DNA of 64,000 bases from Parelaphostrongylus tenuis (Eukaryota; Nematoda; Chromadorea; Rhabditida; Metastrongylidae): positions 62,001 through 126,000 of the forward strand of contig JAHQIW010007263.1 of the NCBI GenBank assembly GCA_019055375.1. The letters run 5' to 3'. The notes under the pieces were generated by a model. It made no database searches. It saw nothing but the letters and a program-made list of their open reading frames with translations, and had not been told where the DNA came from. This document shows, in pieces, positions 22,360 to 33,164 of this stretch. The position numbers and the translations under genes were made by a program. Each line of letters begins with the position of its first letter. The first letter of the stretch is position 1.

Positions 22360-24360
22360 GAGATATGAAGTATGCTAAAATTTGAGAGGGTCTCAAGAAA
22401 ACACCGAAATAAGGGAAAAATATTACTATCAAACGGTTTCATCGACAGGTTCTGCCTGGATGCACAGAACCATACATTTGCTATGTTTGCTCATTATTAC
22501 TAATAAGTTGGATCTGACTGCGCAAAAAACCAGATGATGGTGTAAAAAGTAGAGAGAGTGGAATAGTTCTCAGTTAAAAATATTGCGCGCGACATTACGG
22601 GCAGTAAAACAAGTATCAAGTTTCGCCAGCGGTCGTTGTAATATCATCTGTACGCAAACAGTTTTGATAATAATAGCAGAAGTATATCACGAGTGTGACG
22701 GAAAAGGGAAGAATAGTTGACTGATAATTTTTCTTTGGTAGTTGTACTAGAATTTGCAGTATGCCGGACGCGAAAAGGTCTTCAAAATTTTTTCAGAAAA
22801 TACGCAGAACATAGACTTTGGTGGCGGTCGCAGAGCGACAAAGTAGTCTATTCTGTAGTTTCATGATGTTCCCTTGCTGTTTAGTTGACTAATTATTGAA
22901 ATTAGGGCACCGTCTTATTCAGTAGTTAAATCTATCGATCCGAAATAAGCGATTGCCACGCGGCATGCTGAGTAGCTTGTTCCGGAGCATGTCACAATGA
23001 GACTTCAATTTATATGATGACATTTAGACTACAAAGAGGCACTATAACTGCCGTATAGTGGAATATCATAGGTAAGTTCCACATGAGAATATTCAATGTA
23101 AAGGCCGCTCAACTTTCGAAAAATTTCCAGTAATTAGCGAAGAAATGCGTCCTTACAAAAAGAAGCATATTCCCAACAATTTTTAATACTGATAATCATT
23201 TTCCTTTCATTCATTCTTCTTTTTTAGCTTCGCTGTTTACTTTCTATGTTTGTGTAGTCATTTTACAACCTGGGAAGTGCTAGGCTTGGTGAGAAAAGAT
23301 TTTTCACTATTTTACAACAACGGAAAGAATGCTGCACTTTGCTTTCCGAATAATTTGCTCGTTCCTTCAAGTCATTTGTGCATTTGCTGGTACTTTGACA
23401 AAAAATCCTGGTTTTTCAAGGAGACCATCGCTACGAAAAAGTATATTGATTTTAGAACAAATTTCATTAAAGTGATTTTAGTGAGAAATCCCAGGTTCTC
23501 CTAAAAGACCCTAGTTCTTAGGAAGAAACAACATACTTGAGAACAATACACATTTTCAAGTTACTGCACATTTTTCAACAATCATGTACATGTGTATTCA
23601 ACACATTTTGTGCAATGCACAATGGTCAACAGCAATTTACTTTTGCTCATAAGTTACCACCGGTCAGCAATCTGCTATTAATGCGTAGATTTGCACTTTT
23701 CACAATCAACAGTTAGTGTTTCCTAATTTTTCACGAACTAATTAGTAAACATCCGATCGTACTCCTATAAAATACTTTTTCCTCCTGCTCCTCACTTTCC
23801 TCAGCACTTCGAGCGTCCATTGGCCTCGTTTGATTTCTTTTGCAGCATATTCTCGATAGCAGCAAAATTAGAGGAAAAAACGAGAGTAGTAAATAATCTC
23901 GTCCTCTTTACTCTTTAGCTGCATTCTCATGTGTTATATTCCAGTACAGCATGGTCATCTTTAGTAGAAAAAGGTTGAGGGCCGATATTCTCTTTCGCTA
24001 CAGCACTAGTACTCTCCCATGCTTTCACAAATAAAAAGAGGCGCGGAACCAAAAGGTCCTGCTTCTTGTCTTCATAATCTCAGCCACTATTAGAAATACT
24101 GTTTCATGTAGATGGTTCCCGAGACAGAAGAACAAGTCCTTAATAAAGAATGAAAATCGCGCTCGGCGCAGCGCTTGAAAACTGTCGCCCTGAAGGTTAC
24201 GATTTTCGTTCAGTATTTAGAGGTCTTTCTCTGTTTTGGAAAATTTTCTAAGTCTTGCGTGACTACAGCAAAAATTTTGTTTTGTCGTTCCTTAGTACTA
24301 GCCCCTGATATTCATCTTATACTACCCACTGAAGTTGCGACCTGCATCAACCATCGGAGA
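22360..24360. other. Unassigned, no supportable gene
   Basis: AT-rich. Near 22795 an acceptor-like TTTTTTCAG precedes a short open block (KYAEHRLWWRSQSDKVVY, to about 22866), too short to call. The rest, including an 84-codon frame at 23250-23504, has no recognisable content. Confidence 0.3.
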
Positions 24361-24369
24361 TCAAGGACG

Positions 24370-24695
24370 CAGTTCTACACGCCAGGATATCGAAAATAAG
24401 GTGGGCTAGAGACGTGATGCCCTTCAGCAGTAACCAATGAACGAGATCCGTTACCGACTGGATTTCTCAGAAAATCAAACGCCCCCACAGTAGGCCACCG
24501 CTCCAATGCTCCGATTTCTGCACGACAAGCACAGAAGAAAGATATGATGTTCAACAAATCCTTAGAGCGAAAAGTATCCACTGGGCTATTGTTGCACGCG
24601 ATTGGAAAAAATGGAAGTGTTGCTGGTGCCCGCTCGAGTCACTCGACGATCAACGGGACGACAGATGATAGAAGTGATACTATCAACTGAACCTG
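24370..24695 (+). mobile_element. RTE retrotransposon 3' end
   Basis: Reads in shifting frames the C-terminal part of the RTE polyprotein: YARISKIRWARDVM, SVTDWISQKIKRP, then HWAIVARDWKKWKCCW and LESLDDQRDDR before stop. It parallels the broken C-terminus of the copy at 10362-10650. It ends near 24690 at GATAGAAGTGATACT. Inactive 5'-truncated copy. Confidence 0.8.
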
Positions 24696-24767
24696 GTATG
24701 CAGTCCAAGCAACACGCCAACTAATTCAAGTGCGATCAAATGGTAGCGAAATTGGTAAAAAGCCTGG

Positions 24768-24917
24768 TAGAGTCCCTAGCCGAGCGAAAAATGCGCGCCG
24801 ACTGTGAAGCGTTCTCTCTTTCGTTGCTACAGCCCAATGAAAAGGTTTTCTTAAAAGAAAACAAAAGAGAGAACGCTTCACAGTCGGCGCGCATTTTTCG
24901 CTCGGCTAGGGACTCTA
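24768..24917. repeat. Perfect hairpin, 53-bp arms and 44-bp loop
   Basis: Arms 24768-24820 and 24865-24917 are exact reverse complements (53 of 53). They carry GAGCGAAAAATGCGCGCCGA and GTGAAGCGTTCTCTCTT. The loop has GCTACAGCCCAATGAAAAGG, matching family R text at 51175 and 25064. The arms therefore appear to be a recent inverted duplication of family R sequence. Transcription from either side would give a strong double-stranded RNA. Confidence 0.95.
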
Positions 24918-24994
24918 TACTTTGTACGCCTCCAAGCAAATGCTGAAACTCTTGTAAAAAAGCTTTGTCTTACAAAAAAGTAAACAAATTAAAC

Positions 24995-25160
24995 AAAGAG
25001 TAAGCACAGTTTAAAACATGCTGCATCCTCCGTGGGCGAAACCTAATTACTGTTCGTTGCTACAGCGTACCGAGAAGTCTTTTTAAGCGCCAAGCTCAGT
25101 GTTGAGGTCGAAATTTTTCAGCTACCGAGTGACTGCTAAAAGTCATTTTCTCCGTTGGAG
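24995..25160 (+). repeat. Dispersed repeat family R copy
   Basis: GTTGCTACAGCGTACCGAGAAGTCTTTTTAAG at 25059 and CTACCGAGTGACTGCTAAAAG at 25121 parallel GCTACAGCGCACTAAAAAGTCTTTTCG and CCACTGAGTGGTTACTGAAAG at 51175-51257. Confidence 0.55.
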
Positions 25161-26374
25161 AAACTTTGAAGGCGCTAGTGCAAAGAGAGGAATTCTCAAA
25201 TCAACCTCACAAGTGCATTGAAGATTTGTTTCATGTGCTGCTCATCATTTTAACATTCAGAGTTTCCTTAAAACTACGTATAAAGTTCTCCCCTCCCTCC
25301 CAAAAAAAAAGAATCAATTTCCAGTGTACATAAGGATATGGTATATCTGATGCACGAAATTTCTAGTAAATACTACATTTTTCGCAGTGTTATTATGCTT
25401 TGTATATACCTAGGAGAATTGCATGGTGAGCAAAAACGCGGCCTCAGGCGGAAATCGAATTCTTGTTTCATCCTCTCCGCTCTTGAATTCGCGCAGTCAG
25501 CTATCCAACAACTGCCAATTTACTGACCGGAGAATGAAAGCAAGGGAGGGACTTTTGCACCGTAGAGTGCAACCAATGACTGTTTTGCGCGTAGTGCACG
25601 GCATCACTTACATGCTCTTGTATGCTTTATCAACGAATCTTATGAAGTTGAAAAACCGGGGCATGTATCAAAATTTCATGATTTCATGGTTTGTGTTGTG
25701 GGGGATATGACTTTCAAAGCATTATTGTAACGCACTTCATTGTGATTCCCGGAGTGAGTAACGCGATAAGCTAACTCTATTTATCATTTTTTTTTCATCC
25801 ACATGACCAGCTGTCACATGTCATGGGGCTCTGAGAACTTTTATCCGATCCGTTCCCTTGCATCTGTTATCCACTAGAACTCGGATCCTGGAACAGCCTT
25901 GCTGACGCACTCCTGAATCCTTGCAGTCAGCTATCCGCTGATCGCAAATTTACTGCTCGGTGGATCAAGGAAAAGGAGAGGCTCCTGACAAAGCTATACC
26001 TCCGAGACACCAGTTAATATTGTGCTGAATGAATTCAGTTTAAACAACCTCGTGTTTGTTCACTGAAAAAGCAGTGACTTATTTGTTTTATGCAAAGAAT
26101 TATAAAAAGTTATTTTTGAGAAAATTATATATCTCAACATCAAATGCATGAGCCTTGGGTGTTAATGCTGTAGAACAACCAATATGGTTTCCTCCCGTAG
26201 ATATCCCGAGGAGAAGCAAAACTTGAGAAGATGAAATGTGTATTTACTGTCAAAACATATTTCTAATAGATAACCAAATGATATAAGCACTAAAATTCTT
26301 TAAGTTGGAGGAACTTTAAAGGCACTGCACAAAGGAAGGAATCCTCAAATCACATTTTTCGCTTTGTTATTATG

Positions 26375-26690
26375 TTGTATATATACCTGAAAGAATTGAT
26401 CGGAGAGTAAAAACGCGGCCTTAGGCGGTAATCGAGCCCGCGTTTCATCCTATCCTTGGGCGTGCTCTACCACTACACTGCCGAGGCGAATTTGCGCCAT
26501 TACTTAATCTTCAACATCTCTATGTTAACTATCAGCTACCAACCTTCAACAGGTGTGGTCGAGTATGCGATTTCGCTTCATAAACACAGTTAAGTTGACA
26601 GCCATGGCACTAACTAATTAATTAATGTTGTGTTTTTTGTGTTCTTGCTCACCACTTAATTCTCTTAGGTATATATCTGATAATTATTTT
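26375..26690. mobile_element. TIR element with internal tRNA-like region, second complete copy
   Basis: Left end TATATACCTGAAAGAATTGAT (26377) and right end CTTAATTCTCTTAGGTATATA (26656-26676) are inverted. The interior has AAACGCGGCCTTAGGCGG and, on the minus strand, CGGCAGTGTAGTGGTAGAGCACG with a B-box-like run. Same family as 2560-2850 and 44785-45095. A truncated left end is at 25400-25470. Confidence 0.65.
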
Positions 26691-26694
26691 TCTA

Positions 26695-26940
26695 AGCCAT
26701 GCACGTGCTCTGTTATGGACAACCGATAGAGAGCAGCGCACGTGTTTTGGCCCTGACAGCTTCGTCAGTTGGGGCAGTACCCTTTGTTTTAGCCAATCCT
26801 CTCGGGGGCCCTCGTCCCTTTACAAAGAGAAGGAGCAGACATACAATTTACGCGTGCCGTCAATTGAAAAAAAAAACCTTTAGATCGGCAGTGTTGCACA
26901 CTCGATTGTTATTAGTTGTGATTAAAAAATGTCATATTGT
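26695..26940. mobile_element. MITE fragment (family F3 group)
   Basis: CATGCACGTGCTCTGTTATGG, CTTCGTCAGTTGGGGCAGTA and TTAGCCAATCCTCTCGGGGG parallel the left and central parts of 22140-22270. GTTGCACACTCGATTG parallels 11240. Terminal pairing is weak. Confidence 0.5.
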
Positions 26941-27354
26941 TCGTTTTCTATAAATAATATATACGATTACCTTTTAGAAAATAGCAGATGAGATGGTTAC
27001 CAAAACCGGAACAGTATAGACAATTCATGGTTTCTGATATGAGGAATATAACTTTCAAAGCAATACTGTAAGGCACTGCATTTTCAAAGCCCTACAATCC
27101 TGGAATGGCTTTGATGGGCACTTTTGAATTCGCGTAGTCAGCTATCCACCAACTGCCAATTTACTGACCGGAGAATGAAAGGAAGGGAGGGACTTTTGGC
27201 ACCGTGGAATGCAACCAATGACTGTTTTGGGCGAATTGCACGGCATCACTTACATGCTCTTGTATGCCTTATCAACGAATCTAATAAAGTTGAGCAATTT
27301 TCTAAATCAATATGACGAATCTCGTCTGTCGTGGGCGACTGAGGTCTTTTAGGA

Positions 27355-28265
27355 GCATCGAATGCCTTTCGCTCTAACTATTAATGACCATGAGAAGACG
27401 TTCAGCAGAGCTGAAACAAATGCAATCTTATCAGCGCTCGTAGACCGTGATGTAGACCCGACCTATAAGCGTATATCAGAAGACTGCTACCGAAACTGCA
27501 GCATGAAAGTACGTGCTCTTTCATCGACCAATCATCATAGCCACCGAAATATAGATCCGGCAAGACCACACTAAATCGTCAAATATGTTTACCCGCCACA
27601 CTGCAGTGGGTGACAAAATTGATCGGCTGAAAAAGCATACGGTTTCAGGTGAAATCTTTGTAGAAACATTCTTCGTTTTGTCACCGACATCGCCATTTTT
27701 TTGAAAATTGTCAGTTGATGCTGTACAGCGATTCTCAATGAACTCAGCGCGGAGCGGGGGGAAAATGAGACCCTGAGCTACGAAATTAGAATGAGTACAG
27801 AGTTCCCATCAAGATTCTACGGTAAGGAGGTGAGAACATCAAATCGAATTGTTCTCTGATTAAAGAGACTATCATGCAAGTGTACCTTGAACTTTCGATG
27901 AGTCCATAATGACTAAAATGAAAGAAGAACTAGACAGAAGAATGAGAACAACGCGGGCAGCATTTGGGCTTCTCAAGGAATCCACCGGCCTAGTAGCGGG
28001 GCTCCAAACTCCGTGAGAACCTTTTCGATCGACAGTCCCTCCCCAACGCTTCGTTATACAGTAGAAACGTGGGGCATTACTACAATCACATTAAAAATTC
28101 TACATATCACTCATAGGACGCTTGAGCGAATTCTTCTAGAAGTCAACCGGCGCTCACAACGTCTAGCCGGCTTGTGCTGCTTTGATCTTTGAGAAGGAAC
28201 ACATGACAGACGGAAGAAAAGAACGGAGAAGTGGACTCGCGAAAACTGTAAGTGCCCTCTTGTAA
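27355..28265 (+). mobile_element. Degenerate RT of a second RTE-like lineage
   Basis: 27362-27574 reads NDHEKTFSRAETNAILSALV and KRISEDCYRNCSMKV, aligning with the motif A region of another RTE subfamily known in strongylids (form YEKAFDSVETNAVL). Downstream in other frames LRFVTDIAIF (27680) stands for the LRFADDIVL catalytic box, then KEELDRRMRTTRAAFGLLKE near 27925. Both catalytic aspartate regions are altered. Decay continues to about 28265. Fully inactive. Confidence 0.65.
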
Positions 28266-28499
28266 GACACGTAAACGATGGGTGGACGTCTTTGAGGATA
28301 ACGTCAACCACATGAAACCGCGAATAGCTACGAGCCTGAATTCGCGGAATGGACACTCGCGTACGTCACCATGCTCGAAACAGACCATTGCCATAGAAGA
28401 CAGTTGCGCGAGTGAGAAACGTATAGAAACTGTGCTGAGACCCGGACTACCTGTGAAGACGGGCCGTCCAGTATCCAAGTAAGTAATGATCATTCCATG

Positions 28500-28610
28500 T
28501 CACTAAGGGATAAATGAAGAAACGGCCCTTTTTGCTGGACAAGTTTCTGCTTTTCCTGAGAGTAAGATAATCATTCGAAAGTTAAAAATCTTGGGAGTGT
28601 TCTGCACGAG
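28500..28610 (+). repeat. Dispersed repeat family R copy
   Basis: GGATAAATGAAGAAACGGCC matches GGATAAATGAAGAAACGACC at 14936, followed by GATAATCATTCGAAAGTTAAAAATCTTGGG, parallel to 53634-53655. Confidence 0.6.
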
Positions 28611-28619
28611 CCGACTCAA

Positions 28620-31480
28620 AAGGTTTGAAAGGGTGAGCACATTGAGCTAATCGGATTAGCGAACAGATGTGTATAACAGTACTTTTCTGATTACGGTGAT
28701 ACGTTCGCCCACCTAACAAAGTAAAGTATCGTAATAGTTGAAATATTTGTAAAGATGGAGCCATAGTGTAAAGATCTCTTTAAAATATCTCGAATTTTTT
28801 TTTACTGAGCATTGATATACTTTTGCTCTATTTTTAATCACTAATCTGGTTGAGATCCGAGTGGCATTCATTTCACGAATAACTCAGCATGATACTCGCA
28901 GGCTTTGTCAATCAGTGAACGTACTTCCTTGTATGGTGAAGGAACAACTCACTACGAAAGCTGTGGAGCATTAGAAATACACAATGAAGACGGGTGTTGA
29001 CACTGTCAGACAAGTTTTGGTCAATGAATGTTATGCAATGAAAGGCCTCAAGTACTTCCAAACATCTCACCACAAGAGAAAGCAGGCCCACAAATTCTTA
29101 TATTGTAAGAGTTGACACATCGGAGCATTCACTTTTGCGACTCCACCTTGGTTCGTATTTTACAGAGTACCACGCTCTATTTCCGGTTATTGCACAATTG
29201 GTGAGCTCTTTTGTCTTCAACAATAGGCAACAACTTCTTGATAACTAAACGAACTGAGTAAATATCAACTAAGGTGCAGAAATGTCTGATCAACTGTTCT
29301 ATGTGTATAAATAAATGTTGTTATGTTATTCACCAAATTGTCCATTTTAGAACCGCATTGCCACCAGCATTACGCAGTGTTTTGCTAACTGTGTTGTGTT
29401 TATTTCAATGCTTTCTTGTTTACATACTCTGAAGGCTGATTGCACTCAATGCAGTAATTAGAACTGAATTAATAGTCTATTGCCACTTGAATTCAAAGTC
29501 AGTGAACTCGTTCAGAGCGAATTTTTGTGTACATCTAAATGCGTACTCCTGCTTTTCCAACCAAATCCCAACACAAAATTCTTATACTGCAAGCTATCGA
29601 TTGATTGCAAAGTGTCTGGCAAAAGATCTGTTAGGCTCATCAAAACTGTGTGCTTTGAAGCCAGTATGACGATCGGTAGTGTTGTACCAGTGTATATATC
29701 GATATCAATGCAGATAACCGCCAAACGGTGGTTACCACTATTATCAGGACAAGTAAGCAAGGCGAAGAAAAGAACAAAGGTGGTGGGCAGGGATAATTTT
29801 TCTGAATCACAGTGTACGTCGTTCTTTCACATGCGCAATATATGGAACCGAGAGAGGGAATAAATCAAGCCGTTGGACCACAGCAGTTCATGTTATACTA
29901 CGATTAAATTACTTTGGGAGTCACCAACGGTAAGCAGACTGAACTCGCCGGGACGAGGCCATCCCCAAGAATTTAGCATGAATACAAAGTTGTTCAATAA
30001 AACATCATTGCTACTGTGAACTTGCTCTTTTTTTCTTGTGTGCTAGGGCTACGAATTTGCCTAGATTTGTCATAGAACCATGTCTCAAACTCGACATTCA
30101 AACCTTTATATACATAGAGTAAAACCATGTAATATTGGACTTGAATATCCTAATCGCTCTCAAATGTTTTTGCCAAGATGAGAGCATTTTTAGATAGAGT
30201 TTGATGCGAAGAATCAGAAAATGCTACTGGATGCCGGAACCATTGCAATGTAATAACAACGGCGAGAGTGAAAGAACAGCCGTAAAGAAGGTAAACGAAG
30301 TGAACGGCAGCTGAGCATGGAGCAGAGCGTTGTTGTTCGAGAAAAGGGATGGCATCGATCATCTGAACGGAATTCTCTTTTTACGTCACAATAGCTCAAC
30401 TTCACCACAAACACCAGTGTAGCCCAATTTTTATGCAGACAATCGCTGTGAAAGGACAGAACCCTTCATGTAAAGCGTACAATGACTTGTACGTAAAATG
30501 ACTGGTTAGTATTATTTGCTGCTGTCTTTAGCTTAGCTATCAATAATTCTTCAAATAAAAATTGATTATTACGTGCATGGTATTTTCCAAGACTTTGCAA
30601 AACTCGACCTTGTCATTTACCAAGTAGTAAATTTCTACATAAAAATGAAGCCGCACAAGTTGTGGATTAGATCAGAGCTATGACGCCACGTTTATTACTT
30701 TCCATAATTTGCTATTAGGTAGCTATGAAATAGTTAGGTTGTGACCAAGCTGTGCCGTGATCCACAGTACGATTCACTCGCGCGTAAAGACCACACATGC
30801 AGCTTGCCGCAGCAGCATACCTCATTTTTCTGCTTCTTCCCAGGTGCCTCGATTTCTTTTCATAACTGCGACTGGTTCTCAACTTCGCTCGATGGTTCTT
30901 CGGCAGGCGATCCCATCAGACAGCTTTCTAATGAGCACTCATTACGGCGTTTCTCATCTCTTGTCACTATATGCTAAATTGATGCTTGGTTTAAAGGCGA
31001 TAAAAATTCGAAATAAGCAATGAAATCAGGTCGGTTCATCCTCTGTGATCATGAGATCCATTAGCTTGTCATTCCTTTCTTCTTCAAGGCCAAGAGCTAT
31101 GGGTTCCTCATCTTTCTCTTTTTTCTGTGAAAAAATATTTTTACATTGGATCGAAAAAAAATATGCTAAACTATGCTATCACCAATCCAACTATAAACTG
31201 CAGGGAGGAATGCCTCGTTATCACTCGTGATATGAGTCAGTGTACAAGACTATTGTTTTGAATGGGTGAAGTGCATTACGAGCCCCTGTGATCTCCTTCC
31301 GGTGATCTTCACTTGAGTCATTCAGTGGAACACAAATAAAAAGCGGTGAGTACGTTGAGAGTTGATTTTGTGCTTTATGCGATAGAGTCTGGGTCTGGTG
31401 ATTTCTCTAAAGGAGTAATGGAGGTGTTTGACTGATTGGATTGCGGACATTTTGACCTTTCCACGCTCTGAAGAAAGCGA
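28620..31480. other. Unassigned, with two weak coding-like frames
   Basis: 29480-29863 is open for 127 codons (QPNPNTKFLYCKLSIDCKVS) with an internal donor-like CAA/GTAAGC at 29750. 30845-31020 follows CTTCCCAG and reads VPRFLFITATGSQLRSMVLR and SDSFLMSTHYGVSHLLSLYA. Neither matches a family I know. Nothing else is supportable in the 2.9 kb. Confidence 0.25.
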
Positions 31481-31499
31481 ACGGTCGAACGTCAATTTT

Positions 31500-31605
31500 C
31501 AAATAAAGTTTAATGTAACGCCTCGAGCATGGCTCAAAGAAGAAAATCAGAAATTATATTGAAGCATGCCGAGGTTAATAGACAGTCGGTCTTGGAAATT
31601 TATAT
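31500..31605 (+). mobile_element. MITE end fragment (family F2)
   Basis: AAATAAAGTTTAATG...CTCGAGCATGGC and TTGAAGCATGCCGAGGTTAATAGACAGTCGGTCTTGG match the right end of the inverted-repeat element at 19575-19675. Confidence 0.6.
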
Positions 31606-31619
31606 GCTAAAGCTCTGAA

Positions 31620-32690
31620 AATTCCTAATTTTATTAGCTCACTACGGTGGCCACTGGAATGCATGACATATTCCACACTCCTATAATAACGAAAAATATG
31701 ATGATACAGAACTGACCTCTTCTGCGCGCGCAGGCCTTGCCTTGTGAAAATGAAACGAGAGAGTCAAAATATTTGAAGGCAGTGAAAACTTGCTGCAATT
31801 CCATACAGCATTTTTCGCTGACCACGTGTGTTCCGCAGGGCACCTCCTACCACCGCACTATGGGCGTCTTTGTTTTGGCATAGATCAAGTCAAGCAGAAT
31901 TAATGATAAGGATAGCTGTATGGCATTTTTTGCTTAGTTTCAAAACACTCTAGTAGACTTACCTGGACAAGCATTGTTATCGCGACTTTTAGACCATGAT
32001 CTCTTTGACAATAAGTGATGCGGAGAAAGAGCATCACTACCATCCCGCATCGTCGAAGAATGTTTGGAACAACTTTGCGTTTCCTCCTCGAAATGCTTTT
32101 GGTAAAGATTTCTTATCTTCCAATGTTCCGAGTAACGGCCTGAAACTTATCAAGCATTGAATGATCGTTCCTTTTTCACTAAACACTAAAACGACATGAA
32201 TGAAATAATCATTTAAAAAAACCACAAATTGTCTTTGCTTTTTTAGGATTGTAAGCTCAAATTAAGCAGTCAAAGTGAATTAAGAAATCGAGGCAGAACA
32301 GAAACTATGGCGCAATGGAAATTTTATTTAGAATCGACAACAATTCTACATTTGCACGCTTCTTTGAATGATAGCAAAACATGAGCCCAGTACTGAAGAA
32401 GTTAGGACGCGCCACCAGAAAGAGTGGACGCGTGTTCAATTTCCACCAGAGGTTCAAAGCTTTGCATATCACTCAGCACTATTGTACTTCATTCAACTCG
32501 TCGTGAAAGCATATAGTCAAGATTACAACTAAAACTTTGATGCTCCTATACAACGCTATCAAATGTAAAAGTGATTTGAAAGTCAACCCACATAACTCGT
32601 GATAGGAGTAAGGAGAGTCCGGCTCCTTATCTACAAAATCTGATCCGACTATATAGTCTGAAACCATACTACATAGAAAACAACGGATGT
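31620..32690. other. Unassigned, no supportable gene
   Basis: No recognisable coding, RNA or repeat content apart from the adjoining SINE. Short frames on the minus strand at 31634-31843 and 32479-32667 lack motifs. Confidence 0.3.
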
Positions 32691-32744
32691 ACTTCTACGC
32701 TAGCCATATCATGGCAAGTAAAATACCACAGATATTCAGTAAAG

Positions 32745-32855
32745 TTGAGTGATATGCGAAACTTTCGACTCCGGGCGGGAGTGTAACCCGCGTCTCACCC
32801 CTTCCTTTGGCGCGTGCTGACAACTGCATTACCGGCGTCTAGTTCCGCAATCACT
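32745..32855 (-). repeat. tRNA-derived SINE fragment
   Basis: Minus strand reads GACGCCGGTAATGCAGTTG, GCACGCGCCAAAGGAAGGGG, TGAGACGCGGGTTACACTCC, CGCCCGGAGTCGAAAGTTTC. It matches the head of the SINE at 41293-41644 in layout (GGCGCCAGTAGTGTAACGG, GTGCGGGTTCTAGTCC, GACGCGAAAGTTTTG). Confidence 0.55.
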
Positions 32856-33049
32856 TATTCTGCGATACGAGGCAATACTTCACCACACCACTAATAAAAA
32901 AGCTGCTGATTGAAGAATGATTTTCGATTATACGCATACACAGTTGTCAGAACAACTGAGTTCAGTGCCCATATAAGCCTACCAGGTCAAACCATTGACA
33001 GCTGGTTGCTGACAGAATCGATATCTTGTATCAAAAAGACTGATACTAG

Positions 33050-33160
33050 AACAGAAGCCGAGGTAGTGCAGTGGTTCGCACGCGATCCCGGAAGCGATGA
33101 GACACGGTTCCAACTCCATTTCTATGTTAAAAGTTTTGCAGTTTTGCACTAGCTTGTCGC
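33050..33160 (+). repeat. tRNA-derived SINE fragment
   Basis: CCGAGGTAGTGCAGTGGTTC, GCACGCGATCCCGGAAGCGA, GACACGGTTCCAACTCC and AAAAGTTTTGCAGTTTTGCAC follow the A-box / B-box / TTTTGCAC layout of the SINEs at 32.8, 41.3 and 47.0 kb. Confidence 0.5.
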
Positions 33161-33164
33161 TCGA

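Larger units (their letters stand above)
25155..27310. repeat. Diverged tandem duplication, units of about 1.1 kb
   Basis: The order of blocks at 25158-26010 is repeated at 26305-27310. GTTGGAGAAACTTTGAAGGC recurs as GTTGGAGGAACTTTAAAGGC. Next comes the TIR/tRNA-like element. The block at 25490-25660 (CAACTGCCAATTTACTGACC, GGAGGGACTTTTG, CACGGCATCACTTACATGCT) recurs at 27130-27290. ATGACTTTCAAAGCATTATTG (25710) recurs as ATAACTTTCAAAGCAATACTG (27047). A third, weaker copy of the TCAGCTATCC block is at 25923. No frame is conserved. Confidence 0.7.

Noticed and set aside
24736..24946. Near-identical proteins encoded on both strands
   Set aside because: An artefact of the perfect inverted repeat at 24768-24917; both read the same palindrome.
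28111..28493. Minus-strand frames of 81 and 116 codons
   Set aside because: They are antisense to the degenerate RTE-like element and its flank and have no recognisable motifs.
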